Assembly: GCF_030719215.1 (NCBI RefSeq)
Contig: NZ_CP120983.1
Location: 2,294,001 to 2,358,000, forward strand
Length of the DNA: 64,000 bases
Direction: 5' to 3'
Origin: Streptomyces sp. Alt3
GTDB lineage: Bacteria > Actinomycetota > Actinomycetes > Streptomycetales > Streptomycetaceae
Shown here: positions 18,359-27,460 of the stretch, piece after piece
Position numbering within the stretch: position 1 is the first letter of the stretch
Layout: each line of letters opens with the position of its first letter
Notes under the pieces: generated by a model
What the model saw: the letters and a program-made list of their open reading frames with translations, nothing else
The model's database searches: none
What the model was told of the DNA's origin: nothing
Program-made: the position numbers and the translations under genes

Positions 18359-19924
18359 ATGCACGCACACGAGCCGCAGCGGTCATCGGGAGACAGCCGG
18401 CGGCAGACGCCGGTGCGGCGCGCCCGGACCGGCCCGCTGCCCGGCACGCAGGCCACCGCTCCCGGGGCCGGTGCGCTGCTGGCTCTGCAGCGCGCCGCGG
18501 GCAACGCCGCCGTACTCCGGGCGATGGAGCAGGAGCGCCACGAGCACGGGCCCGGGTGCGGCCACGGGGAGGCGCCCGGGACACAGGTGCAGCGGTCCGC
18601 CGTCCATGACGTGCTGCGCGGGGCGGGCAGCCCGCTGGCGGACCCGGTGCGGCAGGAGATGGAGGCGCGTCTCGGCCAGGACTTCTCCGATGTGCGGGTG
18701 CACCAGGGCACGGAAGCGCGGCGTTCGGCCGGGGAGATCGGGGCGCGCGCCTACACCTCGGGCAACCATGTGGTTCTCGGTGAGGGCGGCGGCGACAAGC
18801 ACACCCTGGCGCACGAGCTGACGCACGTGATCCAGCAGCGGCAGGGTCCGGTGGCGGGCACCGACGACGGCGGGGGGCTCCGGATGTCGGATCCTGGCGA
18901 CCGTTTCGAGCGGGAGGCCGAGGCGAACGCGACCCGGGTCATGGCGCAGGCGCCGCCGGTGACCGCCGAGGCGGCGCCCGAACCGGGGGCCGCCCCCGGT
19001 GCCGGGACACCGCACGTGCAGCCTGCTCCTGAGGTTCAACGGGCTCCGCAGGTGCAGCGGGCCGACGAGGACGAGGAGCAGGGCCCGCCGCGCTACCGGC
19101 AGACGAAACCGAGCAAGGAGGGGACCCGGTCGGCGAACCTGCGCACCCTTGACCGGATGGCGCGGGAGGCACACGCACCGAACGCGCGGAGGACACCGCA
19201 CGTGGCGGTCGCGAACGTGCCGGAGGTGGGGCTGCGGTACTCGTCCAACTCCGGTCAGAAGAAGCTGTCCGAGGAGAAGCAGCAGGCGGGGCTCGCTTCT
19301 GTCGGGACCGCCCTGGACCATGACGCGCCGCTGTCGGAGGATTCCCGCCGCCGCAAGGACCAGCTCAAGCTGCGGGCGACGCTTTCCGGGGACTACGAGG
19401 GTGTGCACAGGGACGATCCGGATCTCCCAGCCACCGCGCGGGCGCTGCGGTCGTCGGTGGGCACGTGGACCTGCAACGCGGAGCACTCCAAGAAGGACGC
19501 CTCCGTCCACGGCGAGATGACCCTGCTCGGCGAGCAGATCTCGTCCTGGGAGGGGAATCCGTGGCCGCTGGGCAAAGGCAAGATCAAGGAAGTGCACATG
19601 GGCGGCGTGAAGAAGGCGTGCGGCGCCTGCCAGATGACGTTCACCGCGGTCAACGCCACGCTCGGAGCGGAGTACGGCTACCGCGTGGTCCCGTCCGGGT
19701 CGCACGGTGAGATGTTCAGGTGGCGGGCACCTGACTGGCTGGAGGGCGGCGTGCTCCAGCAGGTCGGGGCCGCCGCCGCGCCCCGCGACTACGAGTTCCG
19801 GAACCGGATCCTGGAGCAGACCGCGGCAGGCCGGAAGAAGGCGGAGCAGGAGACCGGCCAGACCCGCATGACCAGCGCCCAGCACCTCCCGTCCGACTCG
19901 GAGTCGGACTGGGAGCGGGCGTAG
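18359..19924 (+). CDS. DUF4157 (eCIS core) protein with C-terminal deaminase-like toxin domain
   Basis: The start is set at ATG 18359, preceded by AGAGGG; the open frame continues upstream without a ribosome site. Order of the 521 residues: LLALQRAAGNAAVLRAM (39-55), a repeat common in DUF4157 proteins; DUF4157 at about 80-165 with AHELTHVIQQ (HELTH 152-156), the degenerate zincin motif; a Pro/Ala linker with VQRA repeats (200-240); a middle region; and a C-terminal domain with VHGEMTLL (H384, E386) and CGAC (C421, C424), the HxE...CxxC zinc signature of cytidine-deaminase-fold enzymes. DUF4157 marks cargo of extracellular contractile injection systems. No injection-system or immunity gene adjoins it. 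Confidence 0.82.
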   Translation: MHAHEPQRSSGDSRRQTPVRRARTGPLPGTQATAPGAGALLALQRAAGNAAVLRAMEQERHEHGPGCGHGEAPGTQVQRSAVHDVLRGAGSPLADPVRQEMEARLGQDFSDVRVHQGTEARRSAGEIGARAYTSGNHVVLGEGGGDKHTLAHELTHVIQQRQGPVAGTDDGGGLRMSDPGDRFEREAEANATRVMAQAPPVTAEAAPEPGAAPGAGTPHVQPAPEVQRAPQVQRADEDEEQGPPRYRQTKPSKEGTRSANLRTLDRMAREAHAPNARRTPHVAVANVPEVGLRYSSNSGQKKLSEEKQQAGLASVGTALDHDAPLSEDSRRRKDQLKLRATLSGDYEGVHRDDPDLPATARALRSSVGTWTCNAEHSKKDASVHGEMTLLGEQISSWEGNPWPLGKGKIKEVHMGGVKKACGACQMTFTAVNATLGAEYGYRVVPSGSHGEMFRWRAPDWLEGGVLQQVGAAAAPRDYEFRNRILEQTAAGRKKAEQETGQTRMTSAQHLPSDSESDWERA

Positions 19925-19983
19925 GGACGACGGGCCTGCCCGTGGCGGGCGCCGGCCTCAGGGCACGCCAGGCCGGATACACC

Positions 19984-20022
19984 GGACGGCCGGAGCCCCC
20001 GCACAGCGGGCTCCGGCCGTCC
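19984..20022. terminator. Bidirectional terminator
   Basis: 15-bp arms GGACGGCCGGAGCCC and GGGCTCCGGCCGTCC with a 9-nt loop lie between the convergent toxin gene and the aldehyde dehydrogenase gene. Confidence 0.9.
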
Positions 20023-20038
20023 TTGGCGGTGGACCTGG

Positions 20039-21484
20039 CTACAGGGCCAGGCCGGTGAGGACCAGGACGCGCTCGTAGGTGTAGTCGTCCATGGCGTAGC
20101 GCACGCCCTCGCGGCCCACCCCGGACTGCTTGGCGCCGCCGTACGGCATCTGGTCCGCGCGGTAGGAGGGCACGTCGCCGATGACCACGCCGCCCACCTC
20201 CAGGGCCCGGTGGGCGCGGAAGGCGGTCTGCAGGTCGTGGGTGAAGACGCCCGCCTGGAGCCCGTACCTGGAGTCGTTGGCGGCGGCGAAGGCCTCGGCC
20301 TCGCCGTGCGTCCTGCGGACGTACAGGACCGGGCCGAAGACCTCCTCGCAGGCGATCGTCGTGGTGTCGGGGAGGTCGGCGAGGACCGTGGGTGCGTAGG
20401 TCGCGCCGTCGCGCTTGCCACCGGTGAGCAGGGTGGCGCCGGCGGTGACGGCCTCGTCGACCCAGGACTCGACCCGGCGGGCCGCGTCCTCGCTGACGAG
20501 CGGGCCCACGTCGGTGGCCGCGTCGGAGGGGTCGCCGGTCACCAGGGCCTCGACGGCCGCGACGATCTTCGGCACGAGCCGGTCGTAGACGGTGGCGTCG
20601 GCGATGACGCGCTGCACCGAGATGCAGGACTGGCCGCCCTGGTAGTTGGAGAAGGTCGCGATGCGGGTCGCGGCCAGGTCCAGGTCCTCCTCGGACGACC
20701 AGTCGCCGAGCACGACCGCCGCTCCGTTGCCGCCGAGCTCCAGGGTGCAGTGCTTGCGCGGCACCGACTCCATGATCGAGTAGCCGACGGGGCCGGAGCC
20801 GGTGAAGGAGATCACCGGCAGCCGCTCGTCCTGGACCAGGGCGGGCATCTTGTCGTTGGGCACGGTCAGCACGGACCAGGAGCCGGCCGGCAGGTCCGTC
20901 TCGGCCAGCAGTTCACCCAGGATCAGCGACGAGACCGGGGTGGCCGGGGCCGGCTTGAGGATGATCGGAGCGCCGACGGCGATGGCCGGGGCCACCTTGT
21001 GGGCGCTGAGGTTGAGCGGGAAGTTGAAGGGCGCGATACCGAGCACGGGCCCGCGCGGGAAGCGCCGGGTCAGGGCGAGACGGCCGGTCCCGCCCGCGTC
21101 GGTGTCCAGCCGCTGGGCGTCGCCGCCGTTGAAGCGGCGGGCCTCCTCGGCGGCGAACCGGAAGACGGAGACGGCCCGGCCGACCTCGCCGCGGGCCCAC
21201 TTGATCGGCTTGCCGTTCTCGGCGGAGATCAGCTGGGCGATCTCCTCGGTGCGCTCGGTGAGGCGGCGTTGGACGTGGTCGAGCGCGGCTGCGCGTACGT
21301 GCGCCGGGGTCGCGGCGAACTCCTCGCGCACGGCGTACGCGGCGGCGACGGCCTCCTCGACCTGGTCGTCGGTGGGCACGGAGACCGTGCCGACGAGACG
21401 TCCGTCCCAGGGGTTGGTGACGTCGAAGCTGTCCTCGCCGGTGGCCTGGCGGCCGGCCAGCCAGAAGGCGTGCGTGGAAGTCAT
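20039..21484 (-). CDS. Aldehyde dehydrogenase (semialdehyde dehydrogenase type)
   Basis: The 481-residue NAD(P)-dependent enzyme has the oxyanion/cofactor region FPRGPVLGIAPFNFPLNLS, FTGSGPVGYSI, the glutamate motif TLELGGNGAAVVL and the catalytic cysteine in YQGGQSCISVQR. It belongs to the GAPN/succinate-semialdehyde group of the family. Its proximity to PucR, gabT and polyamine genes suggests oxidation of succinate semialdehyde or a related aldehyde; this is inference. It ends at the terminator shared with the toxin gene. Confidence 0.92.
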   Translation of the reverse strand: MTSTHAFWLAGRQATGEDSFDVTNPWDGRLVGTVSVPTDDQVEEAVAAAYAVREEFAATPAHVRAAALDHVQRRLTERTEEIAQLISAENGKPIKWARGEVGRAVSVFRFAAEEARRFNGGDAQRLDTDAGGTGRLALTRRFPRGPVLGIAPFNFPLNLSAHKVAPAIAVGAPIILKPAPATPVSSLILGELLAETDLPAGSWSVLTVPNDKMPALVQDERLPVISFTGSGPVGYSIMESVPRKHCTLELGGNGAAVVLGDWSSEEDLDLAATRIATFSNYQGGQSCISVQRVIADATVYDRLVPKIVAAVEALVTGDPSDAATDVGPLVSEDAARRVESWVDEAVTAGATLLTGGKRDGATYAPTVLADLPDTTTIACEEVFGPVLYVRRTHGEAEAFAAANDSRYGLQAGVFTHDLQTAFRAHRALEVGGVVIGDVPSYRADQMPYGGAKQSGVGREGVRYAMDDYTYERVLVLTGLAL

Positions 21485-21652
21485 GGCGGTTCCGGCCCTT
21501 CAGGGGTGGTGTACGACGATCGCCGGGCACCGTGAGGGCGCCCTTCGGCCCCACCGTAGGGCGGCCCGGCTCGGATGAGGCTTGTCCGCCGTGGAGTGGA
21601 CCGGTGCCCGGGTGCGCCGGTTTGTCGTAGCGGTTCGTCGTCGCGGGCCCGG

Positions 21653-23230
21653 CTACCGGCCGCCGGCGGAGGCGGACGTCGTCTTGAGGGCGAGCCACAG
21701 CTCCATCCGGACGTCCGGGTCGTCCAGCGAGCGGCCCAGGATCTCCTCCACCCGCCGCATCCGGTAGCGCAGGGTGTGGCGGTGGACGCCCAGGTCGGCG
21801 GCGGCGGCGTCCCACTGGCCGTGCCGGGAGAGCCAGGCGCGCAGGGAGTCCACGAGATCGCCGCGGCCCTTCGCGTCGTGCTCGTGCAGCGGCCGGAGCA
21901 TTCCGTCGGCGAAGGCCCGTACGGCGTCGTCCGCCAGGAGCGGCAGGACGGAGCCGGCGGCGAGCTCCTCGTGCTCGACCATGGCTCTGCCCCGTCTGCG
22001 GGCGACCGAGAGAGCCTGTTCGGCCTGCTTGTACGCGGCGGAGACGGCGATGGGGCCGCAGGGGGCGGACATGCCGACGACCACGTCGGAGTCGTCGGGG
22101 CCCGGCTCGCGCACCGGCCGGTCGTCCGCGGCCCTGGCGTGGGCCGCGCAGGCCGCGACCGCGCCGCCGCCGTCGGCGGCCAGCACCACCAGGCGCTCGC
22201 CCTCGGGCACCATCAGCAGGGTCTCCCCGGACCGGGAGGCTGCGGCCTCCATCGTCTCCGCCAGCAGCTCCGTCCCGGAGGGGGCCGGCGCCTCGGCGAT
22301 CAGCAGCCGGAAGGGGGCGTCGAGGAGTCCGCCGTACAGGTCCCCGGCGACGGCCCGGGCGTGGTCGGACTCACCTGCCAGCAGCATCCTCAGGACCGCG
22401 GCGCCCAGGCGCTGCTCCGCTCCCAGGAGTGCGCGGGAACGGGCCGTGGTCAGGGTCAGCAGGGCGACCGCGGAGTGCACCGCGTAGCGCTCCGCCGTAC
22501 CGAGGGCCGCCCCGGTGCCGACGGCCAGCGCACCGCGGTTGCGGCGGCCCGTGCCCAGGGACTGCAGTTCGACGCGGTCGTCGCTCTCGCTGTCACCGAC
22601 GACCACGCTGGCCGGGGCGGGGCGGTCCCTCAGCCGCTCCACCTCGGGCGTGAGCCGTGCGGCGCGGCGTGCCGCCCAGTCGGGCGCGGCGGCGACGACT
22701 GCGCCGGCGGAGTCGTACAGCGCGGCCCATCCGTCGACGTTCGCGGCGAGGCGGGTGAGCAGCTCCGCGGGGCCGTCCCCGGCGACCGCGGCACGGGTGA
22801 GTTCCCGCTGGGCCTCGAACCCGGCCGTGACCGACCGGTACTGGTCCGCGGCGATCGCCCCTGACACCGCCTTGCTGATGGCCAGGAACGGCGTGAGCCG
22901 GGGTACTTCCAGGAGCGGGAGGCCGGCCTCCTCGGCTGCGTCGACGAGCGCCGGCGGGATCTCCTCGTAGGTGACGCCCACGCCGAAACCGATCCCCGCG
23001 ACTCCGGCGCCGGCCAGCCTCTGGACGTACCGGCGCATCGTGCCCGGGTCCCGGGCGTCGAGATTGGTCGCGGTGACGAGGAGCAGCTCCCCGCCCTCCA
23101 TGTACGGGACCGGGTCGGCGAGTTCGCTGGCGTGCGCCCACCGCACGGGTGTGCCGAGCCGGTCGGCGCCCGCCCGGACGGTGAGCTTGAGCGCCGTGTG
23201 CTGGACGAGCGAGGCGAGAGTGGGTGGCAT
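21653..23230 (-). CDS. PucR family transcriptional regulator
   Basis: The 525-residue protein has an N-terminal PucR ligand-sensing domain (LASLVQHTALKLTVRAG, ADPVPYMEGGELLL), a central GGDEF-like/CdaR region and a C-terminal PucR helix-turn-helix (AAADLGVHRHTLRYRMRRVEEILG). The ATG at 23230 was chosen because the conserved domain starts there. Such regulators often control purine, amine or GABA catabolism. It lies 168 bp upstream of the aldehyde dehydrogenase gene, a likely target together with divergent gabT. Confidence 0.92.
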   Translation of the reverse strand: MPPTLASLVQHTALKLTVRAGADRLGTPVRWAHASELADPVPYMEGGELLLVTATNLDARDPGTMRRYVQRLAGAGVAGIGFGVGVTYEEIPPALVDAAEEAGLPLLEVPRLTPFLAISKAVSGAIAADQYRSVTAGFEAQRELTRAAVAGDGPAELLTRLAANVDGWAALYDSAGAVVAAAPDWAARRAARLTPEVERLRDRPAPASVVVGDSESDDRVELQSLGTGRRNRGALAVGTGAALGTAERYAVHSAVALLTLTTARSRALLGAEQRLGAAVLRMLLAGESDHARAVAGDLYGGLLDAPFRLLIAEAPAPSGTELLAETMEAAASRSGETLLMVPEGERLVVLAADGGGAVAACAAHARAADDRPVREPGPDDSDVVVGMSAPCGPIAVSAAYKQAEQALSVARRRGRAMVEHEELAAGSVLPLLADDAVRAFADGMLRPLHEHDAKGRGDLVDSLRAWLSRHGQWDAAAADLGVHRHTLRYRMRRVEEILGRSLDDPDVRMELWLALKTTSASAGGR

Positions 23231-23348
23231 GGGACCGCCGGACCTCTGGGAGTCGATGGCGCCGCCCGGGCGGACGGCTCGAATGCGCCGCCCCGTACAG
23301 ACGACCGCGTTCGATTCTGCCAGGGCGGCAGGGTCCCCGTAACCTCGC

Positions 23349-25715
23349 TCAGCCGTCCAGCGTGACCAGGAGCGGGGGCGCGTGCTCACCCTCCACCGTC
23401 GTCAGTGACAGCACCGCGTGCCCGGGGGGCACCTGGTAGGCGAGCTCCGACGCGGACCAGCGCTCCCGCTCGACCCGCCGCACGGTCACGGCGTCCCTGG
23501 TCACGGCCTTGCCGGTGACGAGCTTGCGCAGGCCGTGCAGGGCGCGGGTGAACGGCTGGTCGGCGAAGACCGCGTGCTGGGCGACCTCGCGGGTCTCCAC
23601 CCACTCCTTGCCCCAGACCTCGGCGAAGCGCTTGCCGTCCCAGGTGGTGACCCCGCTGAAGGCCATGCAGCAGCCGACGGCGCCGAGCAGCGCGGTGTGC
23701 AGCCCTTCGGGGACGTCGTCGACGGTCCGCAGCGTCAGGAGCGCTCCGGCGTTGACCGACCGCAGGCGCCGGATGCCCCGGACGGTCTCCGCGGTGACGG
23801 TGTGCGTGGCGTCGTCCAGGACCAGGCAGACGAAGAGGGACCGGTCGGCGCGAGCTGCCGTGATCGCGGTGAACTGGGCGAGGACGAGCCGGGTGAGCAG
23901 CCGCGACGCCTCGGCGTGCGCCCGCTCGGGAAGGTCGATCCTGACACGGAGCGGCAGGTGGCCGAGGGAGCGCAGGGAGAACGGGCGGGCCTGTTCCCCG
24001 GTGGCGAAGAACGGCGCGAACGCGGGGCGGTCGAGCAGCGCGATGCGGTCGGCGAGCACCGGTCCGGGGTCCCCCGCCCCGCCCTTCTGACGGGTGCGGG
24101 CCTCCAGCTCGCGGAGCATCGCCTGGTGGCCGCCCGCGCCGAGGGCCTCCCGGAGCGCGTCGATCGCGGCGACGTCGCCGTCCAGGAGTTCGCGGAGCGC
24201 GGGTACTCCGGGGAAGTGTCCGTGCACGGCGCGGTAGGGGCCGAGCAGCTGGGCGAGGACGGTGGCGGCGCGCCTGCTGTCCAGGTGGGTCACATCGCCC
24301 ACGAGTCCCTCCGCGAGCACACTCGCGGCCTCGTCGGGGTCGGTCGTGCCTCCGTAGAGGTCGAAGTCGTGCACGGAGGCCGGGTCGCCGATCCGCACCA
24401 CGACGTCGAACGCGTCGTCCGGGCCGAGGTCGCTCCCGGCGCCGCCGACGGCGAGCACCGCGGCCCGCCCGGCGAGTGCCTGCAGCGCGAGGGACTCGAC
24501 GACCGGCCGTACCAGCCGGGCGGACTTGCCGGCCCCGGGCGGGCCGACGGCGAGCAGGGAGGTGCCCAGAAGTGCGGGTTCCAGGGCGATGCCCGAACCG
24601 CGCCGGACGTACGGGTTGTGCGGGTCCTCCGTGCAGCTGCCGATGCGGACCTGCCCGGTGAGCAGGTCGTGCCGGACGGTGCGGCGCGTCAGGTCCCTGG
24701 CGCCGGAGGGGTGGAGCGCGGCGGCTCCGCCGGTGCGCAGGACGGCCTCGGTGAGCGCGGCGAGGCGCTCGGGGTGGCCGCGCCCCACGCGCCAGGCGTG
24801 GCGCAGACGGGCGACGTCGACGTCGTTCATCCGGCCGGTGCGGACCTCGGCGGTGAGGGCCTCGGCGGCGTCCCTCATACCCGCCTCACGGAGCTCCGGC
24901 CACTGATCGGGGGTGGGCGCGTCCGGCGGCCCGGCCGGGGCGTCGGGTACGGCGGCGCCCTTGCCGCGCCGGGCGGCGATCAGCTCGCGCCAGTGGCCGA
25001 GGCGGGCGAACGGCCAGAGCACGCCGAGGGCGATCAGGGTGTAGATCACGTTGACGACGGTCTGGCTCTGGTAGATCTCGCCGCCCGCGACGGAGGCGAC
25101 GAGGATCAGCACCGGCCTGACCAGCGGCACGGCGTCCTTCCACACGAGGAGCTCGGCAAGGGCGCTTCCGGCCGCGGTGGCCAGACCGAGGAAGGGCTGC
25201 CCCCGGCCGGCGACGTGGCGGCGGAAGATCTCGGACCAGTTGCCCAGGCGCCCGCAGCCGTAGACCAGGAGCCCGAAGAGGACGGCCTCGTAGACGGTGA
25301 GGGCGTCGGCGCCCTCGATCGTCCGGGGCCCGCCGAACGTACCGGCGTACCACCAGTCGCCGGGCGTGAACAGCTTCAGCGGGACGAGCCGGTAGGGGAT
25401 GTAGCCGTTGCGCCAGAGGGACCACAGGAGCAGTCCGCTGAGTACGGAGATGAGCACGCCGACCAGCAGTGAGCGGTCGGACACCCCCTCGGGCTTCTCG
25501 GGCGGGCGCGGGACGTGGCCGTAGCGCCAGACGCCCGGTTCCCGCACGGGGCGCGGGGTGCGCAGCCACTCCTCGACGCCCGCGCCCCCCGCCTCCGGCC
25601 GCCTGGGCCGCGGGGCGTACGGAGGAGGCGGTGGCGCCGCGGGCGGTGGCCCGGCGGGGCGGGGCACCCGTTCCGCGCCCGTGCCTCGTGCGTCGTACGT
25701 GCCTTCGGTGTCCAT
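23349..25715 (-). CDS. Membrane-anchored P-loop ATPase, coupling-protein-like
   Basis: A 788-residue protein of undefined function. The first 90 residues are Pro-rich and cytosolic-looking. About five hydrophobic segments follow (around LLVGVLISVLSGLLLW, VYEAVLFGLLVYG, LGLATAAGSALAEL, PVLILVASVAGG, VVNVIYTLIALGVLW). The ATPase half carries Walker A GPPGAGKSAR (about residue 390) and a Walker B-like LFVCLVLDDATH. This arrangement recalls TraD/VirD4-type coupling ATPases, but no conjugation genes are nearby. It is divergent from gabT and adjacent to pucR. No substrate can be proposed. Confidence 0.8.
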   Translation of the reverse strand: MDTEGTYDARGTGAERVPRPAGPPPAAPPPPPYAPRPRRPEAGGAGVEEWLRTPRPVREPGVWRYGHVPRPPEKPEGVSDRSLLVGVLISVLSGLLLWSLWRNGYIPYRLVPLKLFTPGDWWYAGTFGGPRTIEGADALTVYEAVLFGLLVYGCGRLGNWSEIFRRHVAGRGQPFLGLATAAGSALAELLVWKDAVPLVRPVLILVASVAGGEIYQSQTVVNVIYTLIALGVLWPFARLGHWRELIAARRGKGAAVPDAPAGPPDAPTPDQWPELREAGMRDAAEALTAEVRTGRMNDVDVARLRHAWRVGRGHPERLAALTEAVLRTGGAAALHPSGARDLTRRTVRHDLLTGQVRIGSCTEDPHNPYVRRGSGIALEPALLGTSLLAVGPPGAGKSARLVRPVVESLALQALAGRAAVLAVGGAGSDLGPDDAFDVVVRIGDPASVHDFDLYGGTTDPDEAASVLAEGLVGDVTHLDSRRAATVLAQLLGPYRAVHGHFPGVPALRELLDGDVAAIDALREALGAGGHQAMLRELEARTRQKGGAGDPGPVLADRIALLDRPAFAPFFATGEQARPFSLRSLGHLPLRVRIDLPERAHAEASRLLTRLVLAQFTAITAARADRSLFVCLVLDDATHTVTAETVRGIRRLRSVNAGALLTLRTVDDVPEGLHTALLGAVGCCMAFSGVTTWDGKRFAEVWGKEWVETREVAQHAVFADQPFTRALHGLRKLVTGKAVTRDAVTVRRVERERWSASELAYQVPPGHAVLSLTTVEGEHAPPLLVTLDG

Positions 25716-25855
25716 GAACCGCTGCCCCCTGACCAGCCAGGTCCGTCCTCTGCACCGGCCAATCTAGTGCCCGGGCACCGGGAGTTCAGCCATGCGGCCG
25801 TACGGCCCGGCGGAGTCGGTGCGGACCGGTGCCCCGGCGGCTCCACCGGGGTATC

Positions 25856-25870
25856 TGTCCGTGGCGGACA
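25856..25870. promoter_or_regulatory. Inverted repeat in the ATPase-gabT divergent region
   Basis: TGTCCG-TGG-CGGACA is a short perfect inverted repeat about 100 bp before gabT in the 256-bp divergent region. It could be an operator; chance occurrence is also possible at this GC content. Confidence 0.3.
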
Positions 25871-25971
25871 AGGACACTCTCCCACCACTCCCGATCGGAG
25901 CATGACCGCTGCCCGCACCCGCCCCTAGCCTGCAGAAACAGAAGCGTCCGAAACACCCCCAGGAGCCCCGC

Positions 25972-27312
25972 ATGTCCGACATCCCGCAGGAGCGCCGCGT
26001 CGTCACCGCCATCCCCGGCCCGAAGTCGGCGGAGCTGCAGACCCGCCGTGTCGCGGCGGTCGCCGCCGGTGTGGGCTCCACGCTGCCGGTCTTCACCGCC
26101 CGGGCGGGCGGCGGAATCATCGAGGACGTGGACGGCAACCGCCTGATCGACTTCGGTTCCGGCATCGCCGTGACCTCGGTGGGCGCCTCCGCCGAGGCGG
26201 TCGTACGCCGGGCCTCGGCGCAGCTCGCCGACTTCACCCACACCTGTTTCATGGTCACGCCGTACGAGGGCTACGTCGAGGTCTGCGAGCAGCTCGCCGA
26301 GCTGACGCCGGGCGACCACGCCAAGAAGTCCGCGCTGTTCAACTCGGGCGCCGAGGCCGTCGAGAACGCCGTGAAGATCGCCCGCGCCTGGACGAAGCGC
26401 ACCGCGGTGGTCGTGTTCGACCACGGCTACCACGGCCGCACCAACCTCACGATGGCGCTGACGGCGAAGAACATGCCGTACAAGCAGGGCTTCGGTCCGT
26501 TCGCGCCCGAGGTGTACCGGGTGCCGGTGGCGTACGGCTACCGCTGGCCGACCGGCGCCGAGAACGCCGGGGCCGAGGCGTCCGCCCAGGCCATCGACGA
26601 GATCACCAAGCAGATCGGCGCGGACAACGTCGCCGCGATCATCATCGAGCCGGTCCTCGGCGAGGGCGGCTTCATCGAGCCCGCCAAGGGCTTCCTCCCG
26701 GCGATCGCGCAGTTCGCGAAGGACAACGGCATCGTCTTCGTCGCGGACGAGATCCAGTCCGGCTTCTGCCGCACAGGCCAGTGGTTCGCCTGCGAGGACG
26801 AGGGCATCGTGCCCGACCTGATCACCACGGCCAAGGGCATCGCGGGCGGCCTCCCGCTCTCCGCCGTGACGGGCCGTGCCGAGATCATGGACGCCGCGCA
26901 CGCGGGCGGCCTCGGCGGGACGTACGGCGGCAACCCGGTGGCGTGCGCGGGTGCGCTCGGCGCCATCGAGACGATGCGCGAGCTGGACCTGAACGGGAAG
27001 GCCAGGCGTATCGAGGAGGTCATGAAGGGCCGCCTCGCCGAGATGCGGGCGAAGCTTCCGAACGGCGACATCATCGGTGACATCCGCGGGCGAGGCGCCA
27101 TGATCGCGATCGAGCTGGTGAAGTCCGGCTCGAAGGAGCCCGACGCGGCCGCCGCGGGGGCTCTGGCCAAGGCCTGCCACGCCGAGGGCCTGCTGGTGCT
27201 GACCTGCGGCACGTACGGCAACGTCCTGCGCTTCCTGCCGCCGCTCGTCATCGGCGAGAACCTGCTGAACGAGGGCCTGGACATCATCGAGCAGGCGTTC
27301 GCGCGGCTCTGA
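25972..27312 (+). CDS. gabT: 4-aminobutyrate-2-oxoglutarate transaminase
   Basis: GabT moves the amino group of GABA to 2-oxoglutarate, giving succinate semialdehyde and glutamate with PLP. The 446-residue class III aminotransferase shows FNSGAEAVENAVKIAR, FDHGYHGRTNL, FVADEIQSGFCRTG and the PLP-lysine segment LITTAKGIAGGLPLSAV, followed by GTYGGNPVACA. A CAGGAG site precedes the ATG. It fits as the GABA step after polyamine breakdown by the neighbouring operon. A hairpin follows the stop. Confidence 0.95.
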   Translation: MSDIPQERRVVTAIPGPKSAELQTRRVAAVAAGVGSTLPVFTARAGGGIIEDVDGNRLIDFGSGIAVTSVGASAEAVVRRASAQLADFTHTCFMVTPYEGYVEVCEQLAELTPGDHAKKSALFNSGAEAVENAVKIARAWTKRTAVVVFDHGYHGRTNLTMALTAKNMPYKQGFGPFAPEVYRVPVAYGYRWPTGAENAGAEASAQAIDEITKQIGADNVAAIIIEPVLGEGGFIEPAKGFLPAIAQFAKDNGIVFVADEIQSGFCRTGQWFACEDEGIVPDLITTAKGIAGGLPLSAVTGRAEIMDAAHAGGLGGTYGGNPVACAGALGAIETMRELDLNGKARRIEEVMKGRLAEMRAKLPNGDIIGDIRGRGAMIAIELVKSGSKEPDAAAAGALAKACHAEGLLVLTCGTYGNVLRFLPPLVIGENLLNEGLDIIEQAFARL

Positions 27313-27330
27313 CACGTGCGAATCACCGGG

Positions 27331-27364
27331 CGCCGGGCACCGTCCGACGGTGCGTTCCCCGGCG
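27331..27364 (+). terminator. gabT terminator hairpin
   Basis: An inner CACCGTC/ACGGTG stem and outer CGCCGGG/CCCGGCG arms lie 18 bp after the gabT stop. Confidence 0.6.
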
Positions 27365-27460
27365 TCCAGGTGAGGGCGTGTGAAGAAGGTGTGCGGGGGC
27401 CATGGCGGGATACCGTTGTCACTTCCGGTGCCCGCTTCCCCTGACGTACGGTTTTCCCAG

